From assembly GCA_029880275.1 (NCBI GenBank), contig JAOUOQ010000008.1, forward strand, positions 1 to 23,078: DNA of 23,078 nt. Direction: 5' to 3'. Below the pieces are notes generated by a model. It did not search any database and was not told where the DNA came from. It saw only the letters and a list, made by a program, of their open reading frames with translations. This document shows positions 15,468-23,078 of the stretch, in pieces (position 1 is the first letter of the stretch; each line of letters opens with the position of its first letter). The DNA comes from Candidatus Aminicenantota bacterium. GTDB lineage: Bacteria; Acidobacteriota; B3-B38; Guanabaribacteriales; B3-B38. The position numbers and the translations under genes are program-made.

Positions 15468-16499
15468 TTATTCAATCGTTACTTCGCGCAGATATTGCGC
15501 TGCCAATTCGGGGGTGCTTGGATTTATGTAAAAACCGCTTCCCCATTCGAATCCGGCTATTCTCACGAGGCGGGGGATAATATCAATATGCCAGTGATAA
15601 TCGTGTTTTATAGTCACCCATTGGTCTGTAAACTTTGGTAAAGCTTGAGTATTAGGAGAGGTACTGAGGACATAATTAAAGGGTGGGTTTTTTAATAATA
15701 TTTTTAAGCGGAGGAGGATATTTTTCAAAAAATGCGAGAATCTCTCTAAATCTTCATCAGTGATTTCTGCGAAGCTGTAATTGTGTTTTATAGGCGCGAC
15801 AAATACCTCAAATGGAAAGCGTGATGCATAAGGGGCGAACGCAAAGAAACCATTATCTGAAAGGATAACTCTGGTTTGGGTATCCTTCTCCTGCTCAATG
15901 AGGTCGCATATCAGACAACGCTCTTTCTCCTCATAGTGTTTTTTTGCGGCGGAAAGCTTGATATTAACATTTCGCGGAATGATAGGGAGAGCGATCAATT
16001 GGGAGTGCGCATGGGCTAAAGACGCCCCCGCCCTCTTTCCGTGATTTTTAAAAATCAATATATATTTGAAGCGAGGGTCTTTATAAAGGTCTTTCAGCCT
16101 CTCCCGATAAGAAAGGAGCACCAATTTTATCTGTTCTGTAGGGAGGGCTGCCAAATCTATACTGTGCTGGGGCGTCTCAATGATCACCTCGTGAGCTCCT
16201 ACACCATCCATCATATCATAGTAGCCAATTCCTTTTTTTATTTCCCCGGCTTCTATCTTCAAAACGGGGTATTTATTGGGAACAACCCTCACCTTCCAAC
16301 CGGGCGAGTTGCGAGCGGTATCGGGGGCACGGATAGCCCATATCTCCGGAGGGGTAGTTCCCTCATTACCTTCGCAAAAGGGGCAGCTCTCCAGATGGTT
16401 ATACTTGGCATTATCATGCAAATCCGACGGTCTGGCTTGCCTTTCCGTAGCAATGATAACCCATCGCTTCTGCAGAGGGTCATATCTGAATTCTGGCAT
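15468..16499 (-). CDS. galT: GalT-like nucleotidyltransferase (HIT superfamily), possibly ADP-glucose phosphorylase-like
   Basis: GalT enzymes exchange sugar-1-phosphates on nucleotides through a uridylyl- or adenylyl-histidine. Here the N-terminus MPEFRYDPLQKRWVIIATER and the zinc-type CPFC pair are standard, and GASLAHAHSQLIALPIIP holds the catalytic HxHxQ. The motif reads HAHSQ rather than the HPHGQ of E. coli GalT. Together with a second CLICD, PYASRFPFEVFVAPIKH and GFEWGSGFYINPSTPE at the C-terminus, it resembles the plant and bacterial branch that includes Arabidopsis ADP-glucose phosphorylase. No galK or galE is nearby, and the neighbours are all alpha-glucan genes, so a role in moving glucose-1-phosphate to or from ADP/UDP-glucose is more plausible than galactose use. 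AAAGGAG precedes the ATG. The 343-residue length is usual. Confidence 0.9.
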   Translation of the reverse strand: MPEFRYDPLQKRWVIIATERQARPSDLHDNAKYNHLESCPFCEGNEGTTPPEIWAIRAPDTARNSPGWKVRVVPNKYPVLKIEAGEIKKGIGYYDMMDGVGAHEVIIETPQHSIDLAALPTEQIKLVLLSYRERLKDLYKDPRFKYILIFKNHGKRAGASLAHAHSQLIALPIIPRNVNIKLSAAKKHYEEKERCLICDLIEQEKDTQTRVILSDNGFFAFAPYASRFPFEVFVAPIKHNYSFAEITDEDLERFSHFLKNILLRLKILLKNPPFNYVLSTSPNTQALPKFTDQWVTIKHDYHWHIDIIPRLVRIAGFEWGSGFYINPSTPELAAQYLREVTIE

Positions 16500-16582
16500 T
16501 TATATCTCCTTTTTATGAGTATTAATTTTCTACCGGCTTGGCATTTTATAAATTTTGCTTTCTTTTAGTATAAAACCCTAAG

Positions 16583-18751
16583 CTACTGAATTGATGTAAT
16601 GGATATTCCTAATTTAGCTGTCCATTGTCCGCCCTCCGGCAGGATTATTTCCCATCTTGGCATAATCACCGTGCTTTGATAGGTGCGGTCAAATCCCTTT
16701 TCCGACTGGGAAATTGTCTCAATGGGGAACCACCAAATGGTAGGCTCTTTTTCTATATAAAGTGAAAGGGAGAATCTTTCTATCTTATTGCTGACTTCCA
16801 CCATCTTTGCTCCAGCTTTGGTACCGGAAGTCGCCATCATGTAGCGCTCCTCTTCTCCATCCGGAAAGCACAAGGTTACCTCAGGATTTTTACCAGCTAA
16901 CATAGAAAAATTAAACTCGACTCCAAAGGTAAATTCCAAAGGTTTGGCAGCGCAATTGATAATGCCATAATTAATATCCAATAAAGACTTATTATACATC
17001 ATCCGCATCTGTTTGACTATCTCTAATGGGAAAATGCCTTCCTGTCTGAAAACTCCTCTTCTTCTTAGAGTCAATTGTACACCTTTTTTCTCTTTTTCAA
17101 TAGTATAATCATAAAGCTGGTTGATAAAATCTCCCAGCTCCGTAAAATTAGCAGAACTGAACTGACCTATATCTACACTCTTATCAAAGAGATGGTCTAT
17201 GAGGCAAACTCTGCGGTGTCTATCATATACCAAAAGACCTTTCAACTTTTCTATTCCTGAAGTCTTATCAAGGTCGTGTATGCTGACCTGCTTTTCCTCA
17301 GGCTGATCACTCGCCTCATTACTGCTTCCCGATATAGCCTGGTGATAATGCTCAAATCTTCGAGCTAATGTATTGATGATATTAAAATTGCTCAATTTAT
17401 AATCTAATTCAAGCAGCATTCCTCCCTCCCCGGGGTCAAAATAAGCTTTCAGCCACGGATTGCTGAGAATTATTTCGGGTAAGCCGTCGCCATCTAAATC
17501 TACTATTTCGGTATCAACCCATTGTCTTTCCTCCTGATGAACTATTTGGTCGATATACCTCTCACCCTGTATCAGGCGCCGATACAGAGCATCCCTGAGA
17601 TGGGGCAGATAAAGCCCCCCAAATACCCCGTGCCAGTAACCATCGTTGCACTGTGACTTTAAGAGTTCGGTATAGGCCAGCTCTAAGTATTTGGCTTGCT
17701 GGGAATTAATCTTTCGGCTATCTTTTAATCTTGAGATAGATTTGCTCAGCGCTAACATCTTTTTATGCAACTGATTGCTCTCAGGGTATTTTATAAAGAA
17801 GTTTCTCCAGATTCCTCCCTGCAGAAAACCCTTATACCTGTCCAATAGACCTTCGTTCTTTAATTTCTCTATCAAGCTGCGGTACTCTGTGGCACGCTCG
17901 GCTGCCAGAGCCCATTCTCCCATCTCAAAGTAAGCCCCAATCGGCAAGGCAGCCAGACCCGAGGGGGGGAATTGCTCAAAGTATTCACTGCAAGTCAGAG
18001 TCTCTATCCAGTGGCTGTTCTCTTCCAATGCGGTGAAGAATGTTTCCAGCCATCCCTCCTCGTAGACCCACTTCTTAGTGCCCGGCCAGGCGCCAAACTT
18101 CTCGCCGTCATCCACTATCACCAACAAAGGCTTTTCCTTAAGCTCCGACATCTGTCGGAGGTAGTTGATGGTGTTCTCCACCTTCTGGAAGGGAGTGGAA
18201 TACCTTAACTGCTCGCTGATGGGAAATAGGGAGAAAAGGGAGCCTTCATCCTCCACATTGAAGTAGCCCAATAGCTCGCTCTCCTTGAACCCTGTGGCTT
18301 TAAAATGAAAATCGTCGACCAGGGAGAATTTCATTCCAGCCGCGGGTAATGTCTTTGCCAGCTTCGGCTCCCAGACCCGTTCGGCAAGCCACATCCCCTG
18401 CGGAGTGGTATGGAAGGTATTGTTAATAAACTGCTTCAGCCTTTTTATTTGTTCAACCTGATCCCTTTCAGGGATTACCGGAAGCACAGCTTCGTAATAG
18501 CTCCCCGCAAGAAGCTCTATTTGTCCCCTTTGAAGTAATTTCTCAATGAGCTCAAAAAACTCCGGGTGCTTCTCCCCTATCCAATCAAGGAGTACTCCAC
18601 TATAGTGGAGCACTGTCTTTATTTTTGGGTGTTGCATCAAAACCTCAAGGAAGGGCAAATAGGAATCTTTATAGATTCTCTCAAAAACCCTCTCAAAATT
18701 ACCCAGAGGTTGATGGCAATGACACCCAAAGATTAAATATAGTTTGTTCAT
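16583..18751 (-). CDS. GH57 4-alpha-glucanotransferase
   Basis: This 722-residue enzyme belongs to the Thermococcus-type GH57 4-alpha-glucanotransferases (amylomaltase-like disproportionation of maltodextrins). The barrel begins IFGCHCHQPLGNFERVFE. MWLAERVWEP contains the nucleophile Glu124, and VIVDDGEKFGAWPG the acid/base Asp215 (the equivalent positions in the T. litoralis enzyme are 123 and 214). The DUF1925-type middle region contains DLDGDGLPEI (near residue 425), a calcium-loop-like DxDxDG, and the beta-rich C-terminal DUF1926-type domain ends near residue 720. It starts seven bases after the stop of the upstream GH57 gene, with no Shine-Dalgarno, which suggests translation coupled to that gene. 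It ends with TAG. The name follows the family; alpha-amylase activity is a lesser possibility. Confidence 0.9.
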   Translation of the reverse strand: MNKLYLIFGCHCHQPLGNFERVFERIYKDSYLPFLEVLMQHPKIKTVLHYSGVLLDWIGEKHPEFFELIEKLLQRGQIELLAGSYYEAVLPVIPERDQVEQIKRLKQFINNTFHTTPQGMWLAERVWEPKLAKTLPAAGMKFSLVDDFHFKATGFKESELLGYFNVEDEGSLFSLFPISEQLRYSTPFQKVENTINYLRQMSELKEKPLLVIVDDGEKFGAWPGTKKWVYEEGWLETFFTALEENSHWIETLTCSEYFEQFPPSGLAALPIGAYFEMGEWALAAERATEYRSLIEKLKNEGLLDRYKGFLQGGIWRNFFIKYPESNQLHKKMLALSKSISRLKDSRKINSQQAKYLELAYTELLKSQCNDGYWHGVFGGLYLPHLRDALYRRLIQGERYIDQIVHQEERQWVDTEIVDLDGDGLPEIILSNPWLKAYFDPGEGGMLLELDYKLSNFNIINTLARRFEHYHQAISGSSNEASDQPEEKQVSIHDLDKTSGIEKLKGLLVYDRHRRVCLIDHLFDKSVDIGQFSSANFTELGDFINQLYDYTIEKEKKGVQLTLRRRGVFRQEGIFPLEIVKQMRMMYNKSLLDINYGIINCAAKPLEFTFGVEFNFSMLAGKNPEVTLCFPDGEEERYMMATSGTKAGAKMVEVSNKIERFSLSLYIEKEPTIWWFPIETISQSEKGFDRTYQSTVIMPRWEIILPEGGQWTAKLGISITSIQ

Positions 18752-18757
18752 AAGAGT

Positions 18758-20434
18758 TTATTTTATTATTTGATTGGCAACTCTAAGATAAAAAGGAATT
18801 TCCAAGCCTAAAGCCCGATACATCTCCGCCAGGTGTAATTTAAAGAGAACTGAGAATACCTTCTCGCTTTCTGGTTGTTCACCCCTTTTGAGCCACCAAA
18901 ACCAATCGCTCCCTTCGGCGATATAAATTGCGTTTAAGGCTTTTTCAATAGTTTCGCTTTTCTGTTGTTTCTCCTCCGGAGTGAGGGTTGATATCCAACC
19001 TTCGAGAGTTCTCTTTGCTTTAGATAAATAGTCCCAGGCTTCGTTTTTTGCCGGCTCCCCGATCCAGGTAGAAAAGCCCCCATCTATCCAGGAGCCCGGT
19101 GCTATGTGAGTTAAGTAGAGTTGACTGTCCTTAGTCTCAAAGTTGAGAAACTCAGAACAAGTTGTGGGCACAAACTCGCGACGGTCAACAATCTTCTGGT
19201 ATAAAGAGAGTAAAAATCTCTCTCCCCCTTTAGGAAAATATTCCCAGGCATTCTCCCCGTCCATGATGATGGATATTATGAATTGTCCTTCTCTTTTCTT
19301 TAAGCTGGTTTTTAACACCATCAGCTGATGGTAAAAATCATTAGCAGCCTCCTCCTCATCCCAGGACGAATAGACAAAACTTATGAGATTAGACAGAGCC
19401 TGGTTGCGAAAGAATATTGAAACCTCCCCCACCTGATTTTTAAATTTATAAGGAGCATAGAGCTTCTCTTCTGCGAAAGGTCTCTTTTTCTCCCTACCCG
19501 CAGCAGTAGTCTCTACAAGGGTTTTTCGCAGAATCGTCTCATCTGTGGCTACCCATCGTATCCCATTATTGATGGCTAATTCTAACACCTTATTGCTAAC
19601 GGCACCTTCTGGCGGCCACATCCCCCGTGGCTCTGTCCCAAATAGCTTACCATAATACTCCACAGCTAACCGCATCTGTTCCTCTGCGTCATGAGGATAA
19701 CTGAAGCGATGTTCAGGAAGCTTAAGTCCCTGTTGCGCCTTTTTTGCCAGATAATTATCGCATATAAGAGGCAGTAGAGGATGGTAGAAGGGAGAAACAG
19801 AGACTTCAATCTGACCTTGCTCCTGTAAGTGTCTGTATAATGGTATAATTTTGCCTATCAGCTTCTGCTGTTTGGCTAACAACAGACTTTTTTCCTCCTG
19901 GGTGAAATTCCTGTCCTTGTCAATCAAAGCAGCCACTTCATCATCTTTTTTAAGCGTTGGTCCACACCAGGCTAAATTGAACAGAACCTGCAAATCTAAA
20001 TAATCCTGAAGGGTAAAGGAGCTTAAGGCTTTTTCAGGTTGCCCCTCGGCCTGGGATTGCTTCTGCCATAGCTCGCTGTAGCGAGGTGAAGGGTCTATCT
20101 TTCTCTTTTTATTAATAGTAAAAAAATTATTCAGCAGAAATAGCTTTTCCTCAACAGTGAGTTCGGAGACCGGCTTTGAGCCATAAATGAGATAGGGGTC
20201 CCTGGCTGAGCCTTTACTATAATCTTCTAATTGAACAAAAAGGGAGGGGACAATATTAATAACCGCCCGCATCTGAGGAACTGTCTCAATTAATGCCGCC
20301 ATATCAAAATAGTCCTTGATTGCGTGAAGACGCACCCAGGGGAGAATATACTCTTCGTTTCGTGGATCCTTATACATCGGCTGATGCATATGCCAGAGAA
20401 AGGTGATAAAGACCGAGGAATTATCGTAGGACAT
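18758..20434 (-). CDS. GH57 alpha-amylase/amylopullulanase-like glycoside hydrolase
   Basis: First gene of the four-gene operon. The 558-residue protein has the GH57 entry motif FLWHMHQPMYKDP (12-24), a DPSPRYSELW region, GMWPPEGAVS with nucleophile Glu276, a DETIL region after it, and MDGENAWEYF with acid/base Asp392. There is no signal peptide, so it works in the cytoplasm, most probably degrading or debranching stored glucan. This subgroup is usually annotated only as GH57 or alpha-amylase; exact specificity is unknown. The promoter lies about 95-120 bases upstream, and the start at 20434 has only a weak purine-rich site (GAAGAG). A 6-base gap separates it from the following glucanotransferase gene. 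Confidence 0.88.
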   Translation of the reverse strand: MSYDNSSVFITFLWHMHQPMYKDPRNEEYILPWVRLHAIKDYFDMAALIETVPQMRAVINIVPSLFVQLEDYSKGSARDPYLIYGSKPVSELTVEEKLFLLNNFFTINKKRKIDPSPRYSELWQKQSQAEGQPEKALSSFTLQDYLDLQVLFNLAWCGPTLKKDDEVAALIDKDRNFTQEEKSLLLAKQQKLIGKIIPLYRHLQEQGQIEVSVSPFYHPLLPLICDNYLAKKAQQGLKLPEHRFSYPHDAEEQMRLAVEYYGKLFGTEPRGMWPPEGAVSNKVLELAINNGIRWVATDETILRKTLVETTAAGREKKRPFAEEKLYAPYKFKNQVGEVSIFFRNQALSNLISFVYSSWDEEEAANDFYHQLMVLKTSLKKREGQFIISIIMDGENAWEYFPKGGERFLLSLYQKIVDRREFVPTTCSEFLNFETKDSQLYLTHIAPGSWIDGGFSTWIGEPAKNEAWDYLSKAKRTLEGWISTLTPEEKQQKSETIEKALNAIYIAEGSDWFWWLKRGEQPESEKVFSVLFKLHLAEMYRALGLEIPFYLRVANQIIK

Positions 20435-20526
20435 ACAGCTAAATATCTCTTCGGACTTTTTTACTTACCAATGACTAAATATTTCCCCTTCCTACCTTTA
20501 AGATTGCCTTTTACTTATAATAGCAT
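20435..20526 (-). other. 5' leader of the GH57 operon
   Basis: About 86 bases of predicted untranslated leader between the promoter and the first GH57 ATG. It is purine-rich (GGTAGGAAGGGGAAAT) and shows no obvious riboswitch fold or hairpin to my eye. Confidence 0.35.
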
Positions 20527-20556
20527 AATATAAAACAGTCAGCTTGGTGATGTCAA
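20527..20556 (-). promoter_or_regulatory. Promoter of the GH57/galT operon
   Basis: Minus-strand TTGACA (20556-20551), 18-base spacer and TATATT (20532-20527). The consensus -35 and near-consensus -10 are followed by closely spaced same-strand genes down to 13712, so this promoter probably serves all four. Confidence 0.6.
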
Positions 20557-20795
20557 ATATATAATTCACACTTAAGTGAAAAACTCTATCCGAACTTTTC
20601 GTACAGCTGTGGCATCCGCTCTAACATTATAAATATTTGATAATAGCTCCCTCAGACTCAAATTCTCCCCTTGTAAAATAGGAAAAATTGAATATAATAG
20701 AAAGGGATTGTACTTACAAACAATGCATCAGTCTTAAATTAGTCTACTCGTTGCAGAGCATCAAGAATGGTTTAAATAGTTAATAGAAAAAGTGG
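20557..20795. other. Intergenic region between divergent genes
   Basis: AT-rich, with no convincing ORF or RNA gene. It contains CACTTAAGTG (20569-20578), a perfect 10-base palindrome just upstream of the operon promoter that could be an operator; symmetry is the only support. Confidence 0.35.
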
Positions 20796-20801
20796 TACTA
20801 T
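20796..20801 (+). promoter_or_regulatory. Likely -10 box of the BioY-like gene (short leader)
   Basis: TACTAT lies nine bases before the ATG at 20811, and there is no Shine-Dalgarno. The -35 region is poor (TTAAAT). This suggests a leaderless or nearly leaderless mRNA. Confidence 0.35.
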
Positions 20802-20810
20802 CTTTTTAAA

Positions 20811-21506
20811 ATGGACAAGAAAAGAGTGCTCTGGTTATCGTTGGGTGTAAGTGTTCTTACTCTGGCATCTTGCTTAGGAGCAAAAGAAAACTTCATCTAT
20901 TTCAGAACCTTCTTCTTTTTTGCTTCAGGTCTTATCTTAGGGAAAAAATGGGGCAGCCTGAGCCAGGCCATTTTTTTAGCTATGCTTTTTATTATATCCC
21001 CTTCTTGGTTGCCCTCTGGTGCTTCTTTCTTCCCTTATATTGGCTTTCTCCTGGGAAGTCTTTGTCTCACCTTCTGGGTTGGCTGGAGAAGAAGCTATAA
21101 CAGGGTTCCCGCTACGGTCTCCTTCGCCGTGGTGGTCTTTCTGGTATTCACGGTCGCCTTATTTTATAGCCAAAGCAAGGTAATGCACCCTTATTTCCCC
21201 TTCCCTTTCATTATAGCTTTAGCTGCCTTCGTCTACTATTTCTTCCGGATGTTCAAAAGCCGTCATTTAATCCAGCTGTTAACCTTTGGCTTGATTGTTA
21301 ACTACCTGTTTTCCGCCCTCTTTTCTTTTAGCACCCAGCTGAAATCTCCCTGGTTCGAACCATTCATTCGGTTATACCTCAATTTGGTCCCTGGAGATTT
21401 TCTCGCTCTTTTGGTAGTCTCTTTTATCATTCCCCCTATGGTACCTTTTCTCGTTAAGAAAAAGGTGATGAAGGAGGAACAAATCTTCCAAGGAATTAAA
21501 ATTTAA
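20811..21506 (+). CDS. Divergent BioY-like membrane protein (possible ECF transporter S component)
   Basis: The 231-residue protein has about six to seven hydrophobic segments. The segment FASGLILGKKWGSLSQAIFL followed by PSWLPSGASFFPYIGFLLGS, and the C-terminal LNLVPGDFLALLVVSFIIPP, follow the BioY pattern: a G-x-x-x-G-rich helix, a Pro/Gly loop leading into G-F-L-L-G, and an LPGD-type loop before the last helix. BioY binds biotin for ECF-type uptake. Sequence outside these points is divergent, and the middle helices are not recognisable, so substrate identity is open. No ATPase or EcfT gene is nearby. The lysine-rich C-terminus should be cytoplasmic. Alternatively this is an unrelated membrane protein. 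Confidence 0.55.
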   Translation: MDKKRVLWLSLGVSVLTLASCLGAKENFIYFRTFFFFASGLILGKKWGSLSQAIFLAMLFIISPSWLPSGASFFPYIGFLLGSLCLTFWVGWRRSYNRVPATVSFAVVVFLVFTVALFYSQSKVMHPYFPFPFIIALAAFVYYFFRMFKSRHLIQLLTFGLIVNYLFSALFSFSTQLKSPWFEPFIRLYLNLVPGDFLALLVVSFIIPPMVPFLVKKKVMKEEQIFQGIKI

Positions 21507-21524
21507 TAAAAAGCTAAAAAGATG

Positions 21525-21553
21525 TTGACAGGAGGGAATTATTCTGATATAAG
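21525..21553 (+). promoter_or_regulatory. Promoter of the HU gene
   Basis: TTGACA (21525-21530), 17-base spacer and TATAAG (21548-21553): close to the ideal sigma70 promoter. The start would be near 21560, giving a leader of about 40 bases that carries AGAAGGAGG before the ATG. Confidence 0.8.
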
Positions 21554-21599
21554 TTTTCCTAAATAATCTTTCAAATACCTAACAGAAGGAGGCGTAGGT

Positions 21600-21872
21600 A
21601 TGACAAAGGCTGAGTTGGTTGCTAAAATAGCGAGGGAGGTACATATTCCCAAAGCTGCAGCTAACAGAGCAGTAGATTCCTTTATTGGTGGAATCACCAC
21701 TGCGCTGAAGAAAGGTGACAAGGTAACCTTTGTTGGCTTTGGGACCTTCACGGTAGTTCATCGGAAGGCCAAGATGGGGAGAAATCCCCGCACGGGTGCT
21801 CCCTTGACCATCAAGGCAAAGAGGGTGGTCAAATTTAAGCCGGGAGCCAAATTGAGCTCCGTTGTAAGCTAA
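21600..21872 (+). CDS. hup: HU-family DNA-binding protein
   Basis: HU is a small dimeric nucleoid protein that bends and compacts DNA. The 90-residue length is exact for the family. It begins MTKAELVAKIAREVHIPKAA; the beta-saddle has FVGFGTFTVVHRKAK, and the DNA-clasping arm carries GRNPRTG followed by KRVVKFKPG. All hallmark residues are present, including the arm-tip proline of RNPRTG. Its own strong promoter, an excellent ribosome binding site (AGAAGGAGG, seven bases before ATG) and a terminator just downstream make this a single-gene unit with high expected expression. HU and the sequence-specific IHF share this fold; the lack of a partner gene and the FGTF/GRNPRTG form favour HU. Confidence 0.97.
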   Translation: MTKAELVAKIAREVHIPKAAANRAVDSFIGGITTALKKGDKVTFVGFGTFTVVHRKAKMGRNPRTGAPLTIKAKRVVKFKPGAKLSSVVS

Positions 21873-21908
21873 AAACCTCCTACTATCCTGATTTCTTTAT
21901 AGCCTGAG

Positions 21909-21935
21909 GGGCAGGTAATCCTGCCCTATTTTATT
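21909..21935 (+). terminator. Rho-independent terminator of the HU gene
   Basis: A perfect 7-base-pair stem GGGCAGG/CCTGCCC (21909-21915, 21920-21926) with a TAAT tetraloop, followed by TATTTTATT. It begins 36 bases after the HU stop codon. Confidence 0.85.
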
Positions 21936-21957
21936 CGCAGCTCAAAGATGATGCTGC

Positions 21958-23073
21958 TCACTTCGAAGCTGGAACTGAAATTGACTCCGCCGACTGGCTG
22001 GTAACCCCGCTCACGCTGTCCACCAATTGCAGCACTAACTGGTACTTCCCTGTCTTAGCTTTTAGCTGAGTGGTCAGGGTGTAAAGCTCATCCTTCTTAT
22101 CCGTTATCTCCTTAGAGGTGAGGCTAAAGGATATATTCTCGGTAACCTTATCGACTACATTGCCTGCTTCGTCTTTCAGTTCTCCGAGAAATTCCATGTC
22201 CACCTTGTAGGTATCACCCTCTCTGTAGTATCGAAAGTCCGCATATCGGACCATTACCGTGAGCTGTATGGCGGTAAGCCCGGATGGATGCTCGGAGAAG
22301 CTGGTACTCCAGTTAAAGGGGAGCTTCGGTGGAAGGGGCTCCTTAATTTGCGGCGGCGGGGTAGTAGTGGAGGGCTGGTCGTAGGATATATCGGGCTGGA
22401 AGACGTACTTCTCTTTTATATCATCAAGAGCTCTCTGGTATTCATCGGGCACCGGTTCAAAATAAGAGCGCCCTTTCTGAACCTGCCAGTAATAGTCGGC
22501 GTAGGTCTGAGGGTAAGGTCTGAGCAGGAAATACTTTCCGCTTCCATATAAGTCAGCGAAAACCAGTGGCTCATTTGGATTCAGGTAGGCTGATCTCAAT
22601 CTGTAGTATTGCCAGAGATAAGCAGGGCGAGCACTTATACCCGAGACAATCTCTTTCCATTCTCGGTCGGGCGGACCCAGCACAATGTAAATCTGCCCAC
22701 GTGCTGTCTTCCATCCTTCCAGGCTTCCTTCTTGGAAGCTCTGAATAGCATAGTCAATTCTGGCGTAAAACTCCTCCTTGAACTCGTTAACAAGTGTCTC
22801 CGGATTGTAATCACGACGATCCCAGAATATTTGAATGAACCTCAATCTTTCTTCTCTGGTCTTTAACTTCTTGAACCTGTCTTTCTCATCTTTCAATATG
22901 ATGTAGCCAACCGGACCCTCGTGCCATTTGTTTAGTGAGCCTTTTAGCTCTTCCTGTGCGTAAGTCTGTTCGCAATTTATCGAAGGATGCGAATAAACTC
23001 CCTCCACTGTGAGCAAAAAGATAGGAAGTAAGAGGAAGCTTATCATCCAACGCCCTTTGTTTCCTTTTTTCAT
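21958..23073 (-). CDS. Exported GWxTD-domain protein
   Basis: GWxTD proteins are poorly characterised envelope proteins common in Acidobacteriota and related phyla. This 371-residue protein starts with a basic, hydrophobic signal sequence (MKKGNKGRWMISFLLLPIFL). The domain core is clear: RFIQIFWDRRDYNPETLVNE (79-98), FKEEFYARIDYA (98-109) and GWKTARGQIYIVLGPPD (120-136), then a WQYYRL strand region. The signature reads GWKTA, so the usual aspartate is alanine. A Pro-rich linker (STTTPPPQIKEPLPP, about residues 245-260) joins a C-terminal beta-rich, Ig-like domain. The start is five bases from the right edge, so its promoter and ribosome binding site are outside and a longer N-terminus cannot be excluded. 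The stop is TGA 21960-21958; a frame-shifted extension directly after it is noted among the findings. It converges on HU. Confidence 0.88.
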   Translation of the reverse strand: MKKGNKGRWMISFLLLPIFLLTVEGVYSHPSINCEQTYAQEELKGSLNKWHEGPVGYIILKDEKDRFKKLKTREERLRFIQIFWDRRDYNPETLVNEFKEEFYARIDYAIQSFQEGSLEGWKTARGQIYIVLGPPDREWKEIVSGISARPAYLWQYYRLRSAYLNPNEPLVFADLYGSGKYFLLRPYPQTYADYYWQVQKGRSYFEPVPDEYQRALDDIKEKYVFQPDISYDQPSTTTPPPQIKEPLPPKLPFNWSTSFSEHPSGLTAIQLTVMVRYADFRYYREGDTYKVDMEFLGELKDEAGNVVDKVTENISFSLTSKEITDKKDELYTLTTQLKAKTGKYQLVLQLVDSVSGVTSQSAESISVPASK

Positions 23074-23078
23074 TTTAC

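Noticed and set aside
1..23078. CRISPR array, toxin-antitoxin pair or phage-defence operon
   Set aside because: No regularly spaced repeats and no Cas, nuclease, reverse transcriptase or toxin motifs were seen. The CPBP protease alone is not evidence for a defence role.

Overview
Type of organism. The window looks like a bacterial chromosome fragment of moderate GC with typical -35/-10 promoters and purine-rich ribosome binding sites. Several families seen here are frequent in uncultured Aminicenantes/Acidobacteriota-type bacteria: a GWxTD-domain protein, a PadR regulator, a DUF4953-type zinc metalloprotease remnant, secreted PD40 propeller proteins, and a set of GH57 enzymes. That placement is inference from gene content; no rRNA or marker phylogeny is available.

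Layout. Positions 1-2059 (minus) hold the N-terminal 686 codons of SMC, running off the left edge, with its promoter divergent from that of a tRNA-Thr(CGT) (2287-2358). Positions 2530-3993 (minus) are a gene graveyard: a frameshifted PadR regulator runs directly into the C-terminal half of a zinc metalloprotease that has lost its catalytic part and carries two in-frame amber codons. Positions 4073-9798 (minus) form an AT-rich accessory stretch: an exported ankyrin protein with a degenerate metallo-beta-lactamase-like tail, two tandem PD40 propeller genes (the upstream copy truncated and interrupted by an amber codon), about 590 bases with no recognisable gene, a six-helix membrane protein and a CPBP intramembrane protease.

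The metabolic core is 10046-20434. A plus-strand operon encodes a mannosyl-3-phosphoglycerate-type phosphatase, a hexosyl-(phospho)glycerate synthase-like glycosyltransferase and glycogen synthase GlgA. Converging on it is a minus-strand operon of four genes from one strong promoter near 20527-20556: a GH57 amylase-like enzyme, a GH57 4-alpha-glucanotransferase, a GalT-like nucleotidyltransferase and a GH57 branching enzyme. Together they can polymerise glucose, branch and remodel the alpha-glucan, probably feed sugar phosphates into or out of nucleotide sugars, and make a glycosylglycerate compatible solute. The simplest reading is a carbon-storage and osmolyte module.

The right end holds a divergent BioY-like membrane protein, an HU-type DNA-binding protein with clear promoter and terminator, and a GWxTD-domain exported protein. 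I found no CRISPR array, insertion sequence, phage or conventional defence system. The most useful leads are the GalT-like enzyme as a possible ADP-glucose-handling enzyme, the osmolyte/glycogen coupling, the ankyrin plus degenerate MBL protein, and the PadR/metalloprotease deletion junction.
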